A DNA stretch of 64,000 nucleotides from JBCBKU01 sp038521345 (GTDB lineage: Bacteria; Pseudomonadota; Alphaproteobacteria; Rhodobacterales; Rhodobacteraceae), in assembly GCA_038521345.1 (NCBI GenBank), contig JBCBKU010000003.1, positions 192,076-256,075 on the forward strand, given 5' to 3'. Both the position numbers and the translations under genes were made by a program. Below the pieces are notes generated by a model, which saw only the letters and a program-made list of their open reading frames with translations, had not been told where the DNA came from and searched no databases. Positions 9,744-19,120 of this stretch are shown here, one piece after another (positions within the stretch are counted from its first letter, which is position 1; the number at the start of each line of letters is the position of its first letter).

Positions 9744-10799
9744 TCAGTCGCCGGCGGACCAGAGGTCTTCGTAGACTGCGCCGATCTGTTGCGCTTCGCG
9801 GGTGACCGAGAAACGCGCTTCGGCGACGGTCCGGGCGCGTTGTCCCATTCGGGCGAGCCGATCCGGATCGTTCAAAAGCGCGGCAACGGCTCCGGCCGCA
9901 GCGTCCGCATCGCCCGGCGGCACGATAAGCCCGGCGCGTCCTTCATCCGAAAATTCCCGGTAATGGCCCGTGTCCGAGCAAACGAAGGGGGTCCCTGCGG
10001 CCATTCCTTCCGCCGGTACCACGCCGAAGGGCTCGTAACGGGCGACGTTCACAACAAGCGACAGGGCCGGCATCAGATGGGTCTGGGTTTCGTGGTCGAT
10101 AAACCCCGGAAACAGGATCCTGCCGCCCAAACCCGCTTGGTTCACGCGGGCTTTCAGCTCATCGCGAAAAGGTTCGTCCTCGGGCTTGGCAAGGCCCACG
10201 ACCAAGGCGGTGACGCGTGCATTGGTTGCCATAACACGGATCATTGCATCGACAAAGACATCGGTGCCTTTCTCGGGGCGTACCCGTCCGATGATGGCCA
10301 CTCCTTCCTCACCGCCATAGCCGAGCCGTGACCACGCCGCACGGCGATCGGCGGCGGGCTGGTAGCGAACGGTGTCGACCCCGTGGGGAACGATCGCGGC
10401 CACGTGGGGAAAGAAGGCGGCAGCCTCGTCCGAGGTTGCAATGACCCGGTCCTGTCGGGAAATCAGCCACCGGGGAAAAGCCGAATGCCTGTGTTTGGCG
10501 GCCGAGGTGAACACAGTCCGGATCGGCAACCGCAACACGTCCCGCGCCCAAAGCGCCGCGATCATCTCGGGATCGCGGCGCACATGCCAGATGGCAAAAG
10601 GACGCTCAGCAGGCGGCTGGCGGCAGAGCCGCCGCGCCGCCGCCACCGAGATCGGGTCGGGCGCCCCGGGCAGGGGCCGGCCGACAAGCCGAAGCGGCAC
10701 GGTCTTTGCCTGATGGGGCAACAGCGCGGCAATGGTGGCCGAGACGCCGGTGAACTTCGGATTGAAATTCGTGACGAAGAGATCCGGCGTCTCCGTCAT
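9744..10799 (-). CDS. Glycosyltransferase family 4
   Basis: GT-B fold retaining glycosyltransferase, 351 residues. The C-terminal domain has the GT4 donor-site signature: IIGRVRPEKGTDVFVDAM, then FPGFIDHETQTHLMPALSLVVNVARYEPFGVVPAEGMAAGTPFV with the EPFG...EGMA Glu pair. It overlaps the waaA stop by four bases (start at 10799), so it is translated with the Kdo transferase and probably adds a sugar to the lipid A-Kdo core. The sugar and acceptor are unknown. Confidence 0.88.
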   Translation of the reverse strand: MTETPDLFVTNFNPKFTGVSATIAALLPHQAKTVPLRLVGRPLPGAPDPISVAAARRLCRQPPAERPFAIWHVRRDPEMIAALWARDVLRLPIRTVFTSAAKHRHSAFPRWLISRQDRVIATSDEAAAFFPHVAAIVPHGVDTVRYQPAADRRAAWSRLGYGGEEGVAIIGRVRPEKGTDVFVDAMIRVMATNARVTALVVGLAKPEDEPFRDELKARVNQAGLGGRILFPGFIDHETQTHLMPALSLVVNVARYEPFGVVPAEGMAAGTPFVCSDTGHYREFSDEGRAGLIVPPGDADAAAGAVAALLNDPDRLARMGQRARTVAEARFSVTREAQQIGAVYEDLWSAGD

Positions 10800-12094
10800 C
10801 CCGCCTGACCCAAAAGTGCGATGAGGCGGTCCGCCACCCGGTCGCGGGTATCCTCGTTGGCCAGTTGCGTTCGCCGCACTGCCGCGCGCATCTGCGCGAG
10901 GTCGTCCGACCCAAGCAGCGCGGGAACTCTCCTGGCCAAAGCACCCGCATCCGGCACCTCTTCGGCCGCACCGGTAGTCGAGAACGCTGCAAAGGCGGAG
11001 GCGAAGTTCGGGACATGGGGCCCGTAGAGCAACGCCGCGCCGAAGGCGGCGGGTTCATAGGGATTGTGGCCGCCGATCGGTTCCAGCGACCCCCCGAGAA
11101 ACACGAGCGGGGCCAAGCTGTACCAGAGGCCCATCTCCCCGAGGGTATCCGCAAGATAGACCGCGTGTGTGCTGTCCGGATCCTCACCGACACTTCGGCG
11201 CGCAAAGCGCATTCCTGCGGCGGTGACATCCCGGGCGACCGCATCGGCTCGTTCCGGGTGGCGCGGTATCAGAAGAAGAAGTGCGTCCGGCCGTACGTCC
11301 AGCATTGCGCGATGGGCTTGCAGGGCCGCTTTCTCTTCACCTGGATGAGTGGAAGCCGCCGCCCAGACAGGGCGGTTGCCGACGAGGCCGCGCAACTTGG
11401 CGAGATCGTCGCTTACGACCTCGAGAGGGGCTGCGCTGGCCTTCAGATCTCCGGTGACCTCGATGGCGTGGGGCCTGGCGCCGAGATCGCGCAGGCCTTC
11501 GGCGACCTCCGGGGTCTGGGCCATGATGGCGCCGAAGCGGCTGAACATAGCCCGTGCAAATCCCCGCACGATCTGCCAGCGCGCAATCGAGCGGCGTGAA
11601 AGGCGCGCGTTGACAAGGGCAAGCGGCGACCCGAGACGATCCGTCCGAACGATAAGGCGCGGCCAGATCTCGCTTTCGACGAAGACGGCGAGGTTCGGTT
11701 GCCAATGGGCAAGGAACGCGCGCGCCGGTCCCGGTGTGTCCAGCGGCGCATATTGGTGCACGGTTCGTGGCGGCAAGCGTCGTTCGACCAGATCGGCGGA
11801 AGTTGTCGTCACCGTGGTGACCAGAAACGACACTCCGGACAAGCGTTTGCCCATGGCATCGATCAGCCCCAGAACCGAAAGGGCCTCACCCACGCTTACC
11901 GCATGGAACCAGATCAGCCGCCCGTCGGGACGGGGGCGGGTCGCCCGACCACGCCGCTCCGAAATCCGGTCAGCGGGAACGCCGCGTTCGCGCATCTTGC
12001 GAGCGTCCAATGCGTGGATCAACGGCGCCGCCAAAGCCGTTGCGCCGCCATACAGCGCATAAAGCACGCCCGGAGGCGCAGACACCGTCGCCAT
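10796..12094 (-). CDS. waaA: 3-deoxy-D-manno-octulosonic acid (Kdo) transferase
   Basis: Transfers Kdo from CMP-Kdo to lipid IVA at the inner face of the cytoplasmic membrane. The 432-residue protein starts with a membrane-anchoring segment (VLYALYGGATALAAPLIHAL), followed by RLIWFHAVSVGEALSVLGLI, the Kdo-transferase N-terminal hallmark, and ends in a GT-B C-terminal half with GGSLEPIGGHNPYEPAAFGA, the family's nucleotide-sugar site. Its start overlaps the moaA stop by one base (TGATG). Number of Kdo residues added cannot be told from sequence. Confidence 0.93.
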   Translation of the reverse strand: MATVSAPPGVLYALYGGATALAAPLIHALDARKMRERGVPADRISERRGRATRPRPDGRLIWFHAVSVGEALSVLGLIDAMGKRLSGVSFLVTTVTTTSADLVERRLPPRTVHQYAPLDTPGPARAFLAHWQPNLAVFVESEIWPRLIVRTDRLGSPLALVNARLSRRSIARWQIVRGFARAMFSRFGAIMAQTPEVAEGLRDLGARPHAIEVTGDLKASAAPLEVVSDDLAKLRGLVGNRPVWAAASTHPGEEKAALQAHRAMLDVRPDALLLLIPRHPERADAVARDVTAAGMRFARRSVGEDPDSTHAVYLADTLGEMGLWYSLAPLVFLGGSLEPIGGHNPYEPAAFGAALLYGPHVPNFASAFAAFSTTGAAEEVPDAGALARRVPALLGSDDLAQMRAAVRRTQLANEDTRDRVADRLIALLGQAG

Positions 12095-13101
12095 CAGCCG
12101 CCCGTGTGGCTCATATGGCGGGACATCTGTCCATCGGCCCGCTGACGCGAGTAATCGAAATCATGCCCCTTGGGCTTTCGCGCGATGGCGGCACGGATCG
12201 CCTCCTCGAGCGGGCCGTCGTCGCCGGGATTGGCCCGCATGGCCGCCCTGAGATCGGCGTTGTCTTCTTGCCCGAGACACATGAACAACTCACCCGTGCA
12301 GGTCAGGCGGACCCGATTGCAGCTTTCGCAGAAATTGTGCGTCAGCGGCGTGATAAAGCCCACTTGCTGACCGGTCTCCTCAAGTCGAACATAGCGGGCA
12401 GGTCCACCGGTCCGGTGCGCCAGATCGACAAGGGTATAGCGTTCTGCAAGCTGCGCCCTCAGGTCGGACAGGGGCCAATACTGGTCAAGCCGGTTCTCGT
12501 TGCCAAGATCGCCCATCGGCATCACTTCGATAAAAGTGAGATCCATATCGCGCGACGCGCACCATTCGGTGAGAGTGAACAGTTCGTCTTCGTTCACGCC
12601 CTTTAGCGCGACCGCGTTGATCTTTACCCGAAGGCCGGCCTTTTGCGCCGCCTCGATCCCGTCCATAACCTGGGGCAGGCGGCCCCAGCGGGTGATGGCG
12701 GCGAACTTGTCGTCATCGAGGGTATCGAGCGAGACATTGATCCGTCGCATGCCGATCGATGCCAGATCATCGGCAAACCGCGCCAACTGCGAGCCGTTGG
12801 TCGTTAATGTCAGCTCTTCGAGCGCTCCGGTCTCCAAGTGCCGGGCGATCGAGCGGAAAAACGTGAGGATGTCGCGACGGACAAGAGGTTCACCCCCGGT
12901 GATGCGCAGTTTCTGCACGCCCAACCGGATGAATGTGGTGCACATGCGATCCAGTTCTTCCAGCGTCAGAAGCTCTGCCTTGGGCAGAAAGGTCATGTGT
13001 TCGGCCATGCAATAGACACAGCGAAAATCGCACCGGTCGGTGACCGAAACTCGCAAGTAGCTGATCTTGCGTTGGAATGGATCGACAAGGGGCAAAGACA
13101 T
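12094..13101 (-). CDS. moaA: GTP 3',8-cyclase (molybdenum cofactor biosynthesis)
   Basis: Radical-SAM enzyme that with MoaC turns GTP into cyclic pyranopterin monophosphate. The N-terminal 4Fe-4S motif CDFRCVYC is close to residue 25, the GTP-binding C-terminal cluster is CESCNRVRL with the third Cys in LFMC, and the protein ends in the functional Gly-Gly (SHTGG). The ATG at 13101 gives 335 residues and the usual N-terminus ([20 protein letters not shown]); an ATG at 13119 is a possible alternative. It lies 68 bases behind alkD and overlaps waaA. Molybdopterin genes are otherwise absent here. Confidence 0.93.
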   Translation of the reverse strand: MSLPLVDPFQRKISYLRVSVTDRCDFRCVYCMAEHMTFLPKAELLTLEELDRMCTTFIRLGVQKLRITGGEPLVRRDILTFFRSIARHLETGALEELTLTTNGSQLARFADDLASIGMRRINVSLDTLDDDKFAAITRWGRLPQVMDGIEAAQKAGLRVKINAVALKGVNEDELFTLTEWCASRDMDLTFIEVMPMGDLGNENRLDQYWPLSDLRAQLAERYTLVDLAHRTGGPARYVRLEETGQQVGFITPLTHNFCESCNRVRLTCTGELFMCLGQEDNADLRAAMRANPGDDGPLEEAIRAAIARKPKGHDFDYSRQRADGQMSRHMSHTGG

Positions 13102-13169
13102 CGCGCCGAGACTAGTCATGCTGCGCCCGCGTCGCAATCCCCGGGCGCGCCGCTTTTTGGGCAAGGGTG

Positions 13170-13862
13170 TCAGCTTTCCGCGGGAAGGTGGCGTGCGGCC
13201 TCGCGATAGGCAAACGGCTTCATCTCGGATCCGTGGGCTTCAAGAAAGATGCGCACCCGTTCGGGGTCTTTCTTCGAGAGGTCGCGAAGCCACCAAGCCA
13301 CGGATTTCTGGATGAACCACTCCGGGTCGGCCGTACAGGCCGCGGCCCAGCCGAGGATGCGCTCGCGGATCGCGCGGTCTGCTGGCTTCGGATTGCGAAG
13401 GCGCGCCCATGGGAGGGTCATCACGAGGGCTGCCCGGCGGGTCCAGAGGCGGTCTGATCGTGTCCACGGTTCCACGTCATCAAGTCGATCCGGGTTCCAG
13501 ACAAGGCGCTTTTGGCCAGCGATTGCGGCATGGTCGGCAATCGCCCAAGCGTCGAAGTCCGGCACCCAGGAGGCGATCAGTGCCCATGCAGCCGCATCGT
13601 CGGGGCGGATCCGTGCCTGCGTCAGCAATTTGGCTGCGGCGATCCGGGCCTCGTGGATGTCTGTCGTCCAAAGTTCGGCCGCAAGAGCAAGGCGCGCGTC
13701 GAGCGTGATCTCGGCGCGCCACGCTTTGACGAGGCGATCGATCTCGGGATTGGACGTTCCAAGATACACCCGGTCCACCTTGTGGTAGGCCGCCATCTCG
13801 TCACCCTTGCCCGAAACACTCGCCGCGCGGAGTTCGGCCAGGGCCGCTTCCAGATGGGGCAC
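13170..13862 (-). CDS. DNA alkylation repair protein (AlkD-like HEAT-repeat glycosylase)
   Basis: Protein of 230 residues resembling the AlkC/AlkD DNA glycosylases, made of short helical HEAT-like repeats. Recognisable stretches are [17 protein letters not shown], then [18 protein letters not shown], and [19 protein letters not shown] text (actual [14 protein letters not shown]) near residue 195. It should excise N3- or N7-alkylated purines. It starts at GTG 13862, overlapping the glmS stop by one base. Its place between glmS and moaA looks like simple operon insertion, not functional linkage. Confidence 0.85.
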   Translation of the reverse strand: MPHLEAALAELRAASVSGKGDEMAAYHKVDRVYLGTSNPEIDRLVKAWRAEITLDARLALAAELWTTDIHEARIAAAKLLTQARIRPDDAAAWALIASWVPDFDAWAIADHAAIAGQKRLVWNPDRLDDVEPWTRSDRLWTRRAALVMTLPWARLRNPKPADRAIRERILGWAAACTADPEWFIQKSVAWWLRDLSKKDPERVRIFLEAHGSEMKPFAYREAARHLPAES

Positions 13863-15682
13863 TATTCCACGGTGACCGATTTGGCGAGGTTGCGCGGCTG
13901 ATCAACATCGGTGCCTTTGGCCACGGCCGTGTGATAAGCCAGAAGTTGCGCCGGAACCGCGTAAAGGATTGGGGCCACGACCTCGTCGACCGTCGGCATC
14001 ACGATGCAGTCCCAGACATCTTCGCGCGCGCTTGTGGCTCCTGCGGTGTCCGTGATCAACAGGATTTGGCCCGCGCGCGCGATGACCTCCTGCATGTTCG
14101 AGACCGACTTTTCAAAAAGCGGGTCCGTTGGCGCCATCACAACGACGGGAACATGGCGGTCGATGAGGGCAATGGGCCCATGCTTCAATTCACCCGAAGC
14201 ATAGCCCTCGGCGTGGATGTAACTGATTTCCTTGAGCTTGAGCGCTCCTTCAAGGGCGAGCGGGTACATAAGACCGCGCCCGAGGAACAATATGTCCTGC
14301 GCCTCGGCGAGCTTTTTCGCGACGGCTTCGAAGGCCGGACCTTGGTCAAGCGCCCGGGCAATATGCCCCGGCAAGCGACGAAACTCGGCCAGAAGAGCGT
14401 CGCGCGCGGTGTCGCCCAGCATCCCGCGATCTCCGGCAGCCTTCAGCGCCAGAAGCGCCAGAACAGTCAACTGACACGAAAAGGCTTTTGTCGATGCCAC
14501 GCCGATTTCGGGCCCCGCGAGAATGGGAAGCGCGACGTCGCATTCTCGCGCGATCGAGCTTTGCATGGCGTTGACCACCGAGAGGGTCATCGCCTTTGCC
14601 TCGCAATAGCGCAGGGCGGCAAGGGTGTCGGCGGTTTCTCCGGATTGCGAAACGAAGATGGCCAGCGTGTTGGGACCGATCGGTGGTTCGCGGTACCGGA
14701 ACTCTGACGCGATATCGACCTCGACGGGGAGGCCCGCCATCCGTTCGAACCAGTACTTTGCGGTCAGGCATGCATAAAACGCCGTGCCGCAGGCAACCAT
14801 GACGATGCGGTCGAACCGGGCAAAATCCGGAGTTGTGTCCGGAAAGCTGAGAGCCGTGCCCGAGGCGTCCATGTAATGGGCCAGGGTTTTGGACACGACA
14901 CTTGGCTGTTCGGCGATCTCTTTGGCCATGAAGTGCTTGTGGCCGCCTTTTTCGACCGCTCCGGCGTCGATCTGGATCGTGGTCACCGGGCGGTTGGCGC
15001 GGCGGCCTTCTGCATCCATGATTTCGACGCCGGCCCTCGTCAGGACCGCGCGGTCGCCCTCTTCGAGATACGTCACCCGGTCGGTGAGCGGGGCAAGCGC
15101 GATGGCGTCCGATCCCAGGTACATCTCGCCGTCCCCGTGCCCGATGGCGAGCGGAGATCCCTTGCGCGCGGCGACGATGAGGTCGTTCTCGCCCTCGAAC
15201 AGGAACGCGAGCGCAAAGGCGCCTTCGAGCCGGGCAATGGTCTGTTCGGCGGCATCGCGGGGCGCAAGGCCCTGATCGATATAGGATCGGGCGAGAAGGG
15301 CCACGGTCTCGGTATCCGTCTCGGTTTCGAATTCGTATCCCTTGGCCTGCAGATCCGCCCGAAGATCTTTGTAATTTTCGATGATACCGTTGTGCACCAC
15401 GGCGACGGGACCGCTTTGGTGCGGATGCGCGTTCCCGGTCGTTGGCGCGCCGTGCGTGGCCCAGCGGGTGTGGCCGATGCCAGACTTTCCGGGCAAGGGC
15501 TCGTGCACCAGTAGGTCGGACAGGTTGACCAGTTTTCCGACCGCGCGGCGCCGGTCAAGCGTGCCGCCGTTGATCGTCGCGATCCCGGCACTGTCGTAAC
15601 CGCGATACTCGAGGCGCTTCAAAGCCTCGACCAAGGTCGGGGCCGCTTCGTGATCCCCAAGGATTCCGACAATGCCGCACAT
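13862..15682 (-). CDS. glmS: Glutamine--fructose-6-phosphate aminotransferase (isomerising)
   Basis: Makes glucosamine-6-phosphate, the first step to UDP-GlcNAc. The 606-residue protein begins MCGIVGI, so the N-terminal glutaminase nucleophile Cys2 is exposed after Met removal. Two SIS sugar-isomerase domains follow (SQSGETADTLAALR, and ALKLKEISYIHAEGYASGE). The C-terminus DQPRNLAKSVTVE is the strictly conserved end that closes the active site. It follows glmU by four bases. No glmS ribozyme is seen upstream, as expected for a Gram-negative. Confidence 0.97.
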   Translation of the reverse strand: MCGIVGILGDHEAAPTLVEALKRLEYRGYDSAGIATINGGTLDRRRAVGKLVNLSDLLVHEPLPGKSGIGHTRWATHGAPTTGNAHPHQSGPVAVVHNGIIENYKDLRADLQAKGYEFETETDTETVALLARSYIDQGLAPRDAAEQTIARLEGAFALAFLFEGENDLIVAARKGSPLAIGHGDGEMYLGSDAIALAPLTDRVTYLEEGDRAVLTRAGVEIMDAEGRRANRPVTTIQIDAGAVEKGGHKHFMAKEIAEQPSVVSKTLAHYMDASGTALSFPDTTPDFARFDRIVMVACGTAFYACLTAKYWFERMAGLPVEVDIASEFRYREPPIGPNTLAIFVSQSGETADTLAALRYCEAKAMTLSVVNAMQSSIARECDVALPILAGPEIGVASTKAFSCQLTVLALLALKAAGDRGMLGDTARDALLAEFRRLPGHIARALDQGPAFEAVAKKLAEAQDILFLGRGLMYPLALEGALKLKEISYIHAEGYASGELKHGPIALIDRHVPVVVMAPTDPLFEKSVSNMQEVIARAGQILLITDTAGATSAREDVWDCIVMPTVDEVVAPILYAVPAQLLAYHTAVAKGTDVDQPRNLAKSVTVE

Positions 15683-15686
15683 GGGC

Positions 15687-17033
15687 TTATCCCTTTGCTG
15701 CTTTGGCCGCGCGCAGGCGATCCATAATTTTGCGAGCCAGTCCGGTCTTGTTCACTTGCCGGGATCGGCCCACGGCAAGTGCGCCGTCCGGCACGTCGCT
15801 GGTGATGACCGAGCCCGAGGCCGTCATCGCATCGTTGCCCACAACTACGGGTGCCACCAGCATCGTGTCCGATCCGATAAAGGCGCCAGTGCCGATCTCG
15901 GTCCGATGCTTTGAGACGCCGTCGTAATTGCAGGTCACCGTTGCCGCACCAATATTGGTGTTCGCGCCAACCGATGCGTCGCCGATATAGGACAGGTGGT
16001 TGACCTTGGCCCCTTCGCCAATCGAGGCGTTCTTGACCTCACAGAAATTGCCCACGCGGCTGTCATTGGACAACTCGGCGCCGGGGCGGAGGCGGGCATA
16101 GGGCCCGACTACGGCGCCTTGACCGACATGTGCTCCCTCGAGATGGCTGAACGCGCGGATGCGCGCCCCGGTCTCGACCGTGACGCCCGTGCCGAAAATG
16201 ACATGGGGCTCGATGACCGCATCGCGGCCGATAACGGTGTCGTGCGAGAAGAAGACAGTGTCCGGTGCGCTCAGCGTGACACCGCCGTCAAGCATGGCGG
16301 CGCGGGTCGCCACCTGAAACGCCTCTTCGGCCTTTGCAAGATCGGCGCGCGAGTTCACGCCCAGTGTCTCGGCCTCGTCACAGGTGACCACGGTCGCTGA
16401 CAACCCGCGCGCGCGGGCGATGGCAACGATGTCGGTCAGATAATACTCGCCGGCCGCATTGTCGTTTCCGACGGCGTCGATGAGGTCAAACAAGACCTCG
16501 ACATCCGCGGCCACAACGCCGGAATTGCACAACGTGATCTCCCGCTCCTGCAGGTTCGCGTCTTTCCATTCGACGATCCGGTCAAGATGGTCTCCGTCCA
16601 TCACAAGACGCCCGTAGCGCCCTGGATCCGCCGCTTCGAAGCCAAGCACGACCACATCGTGTCCGTCCGCGCGTGCCTCGGCCATGCGAGTTAATGTGTC
16701 GTGCCGGATGAAAGGGGTATCACCGTATAGGACGATGGCGTCGCCCTTGGCGTCTTGAAGGGCGGCGCGCGCCTCGCGGACCGCATGACCGGTTCCAAGC
16801 TGTTCGGACTGGACCGCGATGCGGATACCGGGGTTGATCTCGTTAGCAACCGTGGCGACCTCGTCTGCACCGTGACCCACGACAAGCACGGTCGTCTCCG
16901 GCGCCAGAACCGCGCCGGACTCCAAGGCGTGAGCGAACATGGGCGCCCCTGCAATCTCATGGAGGACCTTCGGCCGGTCGGACTGCATCCGCGTGCCTTG
17001 ACCCGCCGCGAGGACGATCAGATGGGTGGACAT
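15687..17033 (-). CDS. glmU: Bifunctional GlmU (GlcN-1-P acetyltransferase / GlcNAc-1-P uridylyltransferase)
   Basis: Catalyses the last two steps to UDP-GlcNAc. The N-terminal pyrophosphorylase domain has LAAGQGTRMQSDRPKVLHEI. The C-terminal left-handed beta-helix acetyltransferase domain carries hexapeptide repeats (GAVVGPYARLRPGAELS, GNFCEVKN, YIGDASVGANTNIGAATVTC). The ATG at 17033 with an upstream GAAAGAG is preferred over an in-frame start 15 bases earlier; the product is 448 residues. It opens the minus-strand cell-envelope unit and is divergent from the HAD phosphatase gene. Confidence 0.95.
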   Translation of the reverse strand: MSTHLIVLAAGQGTRMQSDRPKVLHEIAGAPMFAHALESGAVLAPETTVLVVGHGADEVATVANEINPGIRIAVQSEQLGTGHAVREARAALQDAKGDAIVLYGDTPFIRHDTLTRMAEARADGHDVVVLGFEAADPGRYGRLVMDGDHLDRIVEWKDANLQEREITLCNSGVVAADVEVLFDLIDAVGNDNAAGEYYLTDIVAIARARGLSATVVTCDEAETLGVNSRADLAKAEEAFQVATRAAMLDGGVTLSAPDTVFFSHDTVIGRDAVIEPHVIFGTGVTVETGARIRAFSHLEGAHVGQGAVVGPYARLRPGAELSNDSRVGNFCEVKNASIGEGAKVNHLSYIGDASVGANTNIGAATVTCNYDGVSKHRTEIGTGAFIGSDTMLVAPVVVGNDAMTASGSVITSDVPDGALAVGRSRQVNKTGLARKIMDRLRAAKAAKG

Positions 17034-17164
17034 CGACTGCTCTTTCAATTTTGTCCCGGGTGGTCTACCGCCAGACTGGTCTGTCGGCCAAGCGCCCCGG
17101 GCATCACGTTGTTTTTCGCCACGTTACACCATGCGCGGCGGCTTGCCGAGAGGTGGATCGCGCC

Positions 17165-17830
17165 ATGCGGACCGTCATTTTCGATCTCGACGGAACACTC
17201 GCGGATACAAGCGGCGACCTCATCGCCGCGGCCAACACTGTTTTTCGCGCGCGGGGACTTGGGGATCTGCTGGACCCGGCGGTGGATGCGGCCACCGCGT
17301 TTCGGGGTGGCAAAGCCATGCTGCGGCTTGGCTACAACCGCGCTGGGCTCGAGAACGTCGAAGCGGCGGTCGAGGCGGATTACGCGCCCGCAATCGAGGC
17401 CTATGCGGCATCGATCGATCGTCACACCACGCTTTACCCGGGCGCGCTGGAAGCGGTCAGTGAATTGAAATCACTGAACTATCGGGTTGGCATCTGTACC
17501 AACAAACCGGTTGAACTTGCCGAAACGCTGTTGGACCGGCTTGGGGTTATCGACCGGTTCGCATCGCTTGTCGGTGCTGGCACGCTGGCTGTTCGCAAGC
17601 CTGACCCGGCCCCTTACCGGTTGGCGGTTGAGGATGCCGGTGGTGCGCTCGAGCACTCACTTCTCGTGGGCGACACGGTGACGGATCGCGACACCGCGCG
17701 TGCGGCGGGGGTTCCGATCATCCTTGTCACCTTCGGAGCAGACGCGGATCAGGTCGGGGATCTGGCGCCCGACGCTACGCTGCCGGACTATGCAGCGCTG
17801 GTTGACCGGGTCCGCGAATTGATCGGATAA
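17165..17830 (+). CDS. gph: HAD phosphatase, phosphoglycolate phosphatase-like
   Basis: Cytoplasmic haloacid-dehalogenase-fold phosphatase, 221 residues. Motif I is FDLDGTLADTSG near residue 6 (nucleophile Asp), motif II is ICTNKP, motif III/IV are RKPDPAPY and VGDTVTDRDTARAAG. The helical cap follows motif I, as in Gph. I start at ATG 17165 behind GAGAGGTGG, since an upstream in-frame ATG would add a non-conserved tail. Likely substrate is 2-phosphoglycolate, though HAD specificity is hard to read. The aminotransferase gene begins 26 bases downstream. Confidence 0.88.
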   Translation: MRTVIFDLDGTLADTSGDLIAAANTVFRARGLGDLLDPAVDAATAFRGGKAMLRLGYNRAGLENVEAAVEADYAPAIEAYAASIDRHTTLYPGALEAVSELKSLNYRVGICTNKPVELAETLLDRLGVIDRFASLVGAGTLAVRKPDPAPYRLAVEDAGGALEHSLLVGDTVTDRDTARAAGVPIILVTFGADADQVGDLAPDATLPDYAALVDRVRELIG

Positions 17831-17856
17831 CCTTACGGGGGGCAGAGGGAACGCAC

Positions 17857-19068
17857 ATGACCGAGGTCTTCAAAGGCAGTTTCACCCAACAAGAGCCGAT
17901 CCCGGAGGATGGGATCCAAGCGGCGCTTCGGGTTCTGCGCCACGGTCGCTTGCACCGCTACAACCTGTCTCCAGGAGAAGTCTCTGAGACCAGCGCCCTC
18001 GAGGCCGAGTTCGCGGCCTATACGGGCGCGAAGTATTGCCTGGCCGTTGCCTCGGGGGGCTATTCCATGGCCACGGCGCTTCGAGCCGTGGGTGTCCGAC
18101 ACGGAATGAAGGTGCTGTCGAACGCGTTCACGCTGGCGCCGGTGCCGGGCGCGATCGCGAGCGTTGGGGCCGATCCGGTCTTCGTCGGGGTCACCGAAGC
18201 GCTGACCATAGACCTTGAGGATCTGGCCGCCAAGATCGAGACTTCGGGCGCGCGGGTCCTTCTGCTCAGCCACATGCGCGGCCACATCGCCGACATGGAG
18301 GCCCTGATGGCGATTTGTGATGGCGCAGGGGTCACGGTTGTCGAGGATTGCGCGCACACGATGGGCGCGCGCTGGAAAGGGGTGGCGTCGGGGCGGCACG
18401 GTGCGGTCGGGTGCTATTCCATGCAGACCTACAAGCACATCAATTCCGGCGAAGGCGGATTCCTGATCACCGACGATGCTGAAATCGCGGCCCGGGCCAT
18501 TCTCTTGTCCGGGTCGTATATGCTTTTCGACCGTCACGGGGCGGCGCCTGGACCCGAAGCGTTCGAAGGCATCAAGTACGACACACCGAACATTTCCGGC
18601 CGGATGGACAACCTGCGGGCGGCCGTACTTCGGGCGCAGCTTTCCACGCTTGATGCCCAGGTCGATGCTTGGGGCGCGCGCTACCGGGTGATGGAGGATG
18701 CATTGTCCGGGGTTCCGCGGCTCGCCCTGATCCCACGACCGGCGGACGAGCACTATGTCGGTTCGTCTTTTCAGTTTCTTCTGCTGGACTGGCCCGATGC
18801 GGCGATCGAGGCGGTCGTGGCCGGATCCAAGTCGCGGGGGGTCGAACTCAAATGGTTCGGTGCGCCGGAACCTGCCGCGTTCACCTCGGTTTATTCCCAC
18901 TGGCGGTATGCCCCGCACGAACGGCTTCCCGCCTCGGATCGTATTCTGAAAGGGATCCTCGACATGCGCCTCCCGCTCACCTTCTCGCTGGATGATTGCG
19001 CCCTGATCGGTCGGATCATCCGGGACGAAGTTTCGAAGCACGCGGTACTTGCAGAGGCAGCCGAGTGA
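17857..19068 (+). CDS. DegT/DnrJ/EryC1/StrS-family PLP aminotransferase
   Basis: PLP enzyme of 403 residues of the sugar-aminotransferase family. Landmarks: GAKYCLAVASGGYSMATALRA (phosphate-binding loop), LLLSHMRGHIADMEAL, VVEDCAHTMGARWKG with the cofactor-contacting Asp, and GCYSMQTYKHINSGEGGF with the Schiff-base Lys. Members aminate keto-sugars or cyclitols for surface polysaccharides or antibiotics. No other nucleotide-sugar genes are nearby, so its product cannot be assigned. An opposite-strand long open frame covering the gene is a codon-bias shadow. Confidence 0.87.
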   Translation: MTEVFKGSFTQQEPIPEDGIQAALRVLRHGRLHRYNLSPGEVSETSALEAEFAAYTGAKYCLAVASGGYSMATALRAVGVRHGMKVLSNAFTLAPVPGAIASVGADPVFVGVTEALTIDLEDLAAKIETSGARVLLLSHMRGHIADMEALMAICDGAGVTVVEDCAHTMGARWKGVASGRHGAVGCYSMQTYKHINSGEGGFLITDDAEIAARAILLSGSYMLFDRHGAAPGPEAFEGIKYDTPNISGRMDNLRAAVLRAQLSTLDAQVDAWGARYRVMEDALSGVPRLALIPRPADEHYVGSSFQFLLLDWPDAAIEAVVAGSKSRGVELKWFGAPEPAAFTSVYSHWRYAPHERLPASDRILKGILDMRLPLTFSLDDCALIGRIIRDEVSKHAVLAEAAE

Positions 19069-19120
19069 CCGCGTAGGATGCACCAAGCCCGGTCGTTCAA
19101 GGGCAAGGAGGAGACATCCG

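Noticed and set aside
13102..13169. Moco riboswitch before moaA
   Set aside because: The gap is only 68 bases; a 7-bp hairpin (13123-13148) is present but the much larger riboswitch fold cannot fit.
15683..15686. glmS ribozyme
   Set aside because: Only four bases separate glmU and glmS, and the ribozyme belongs to Gram-positives.
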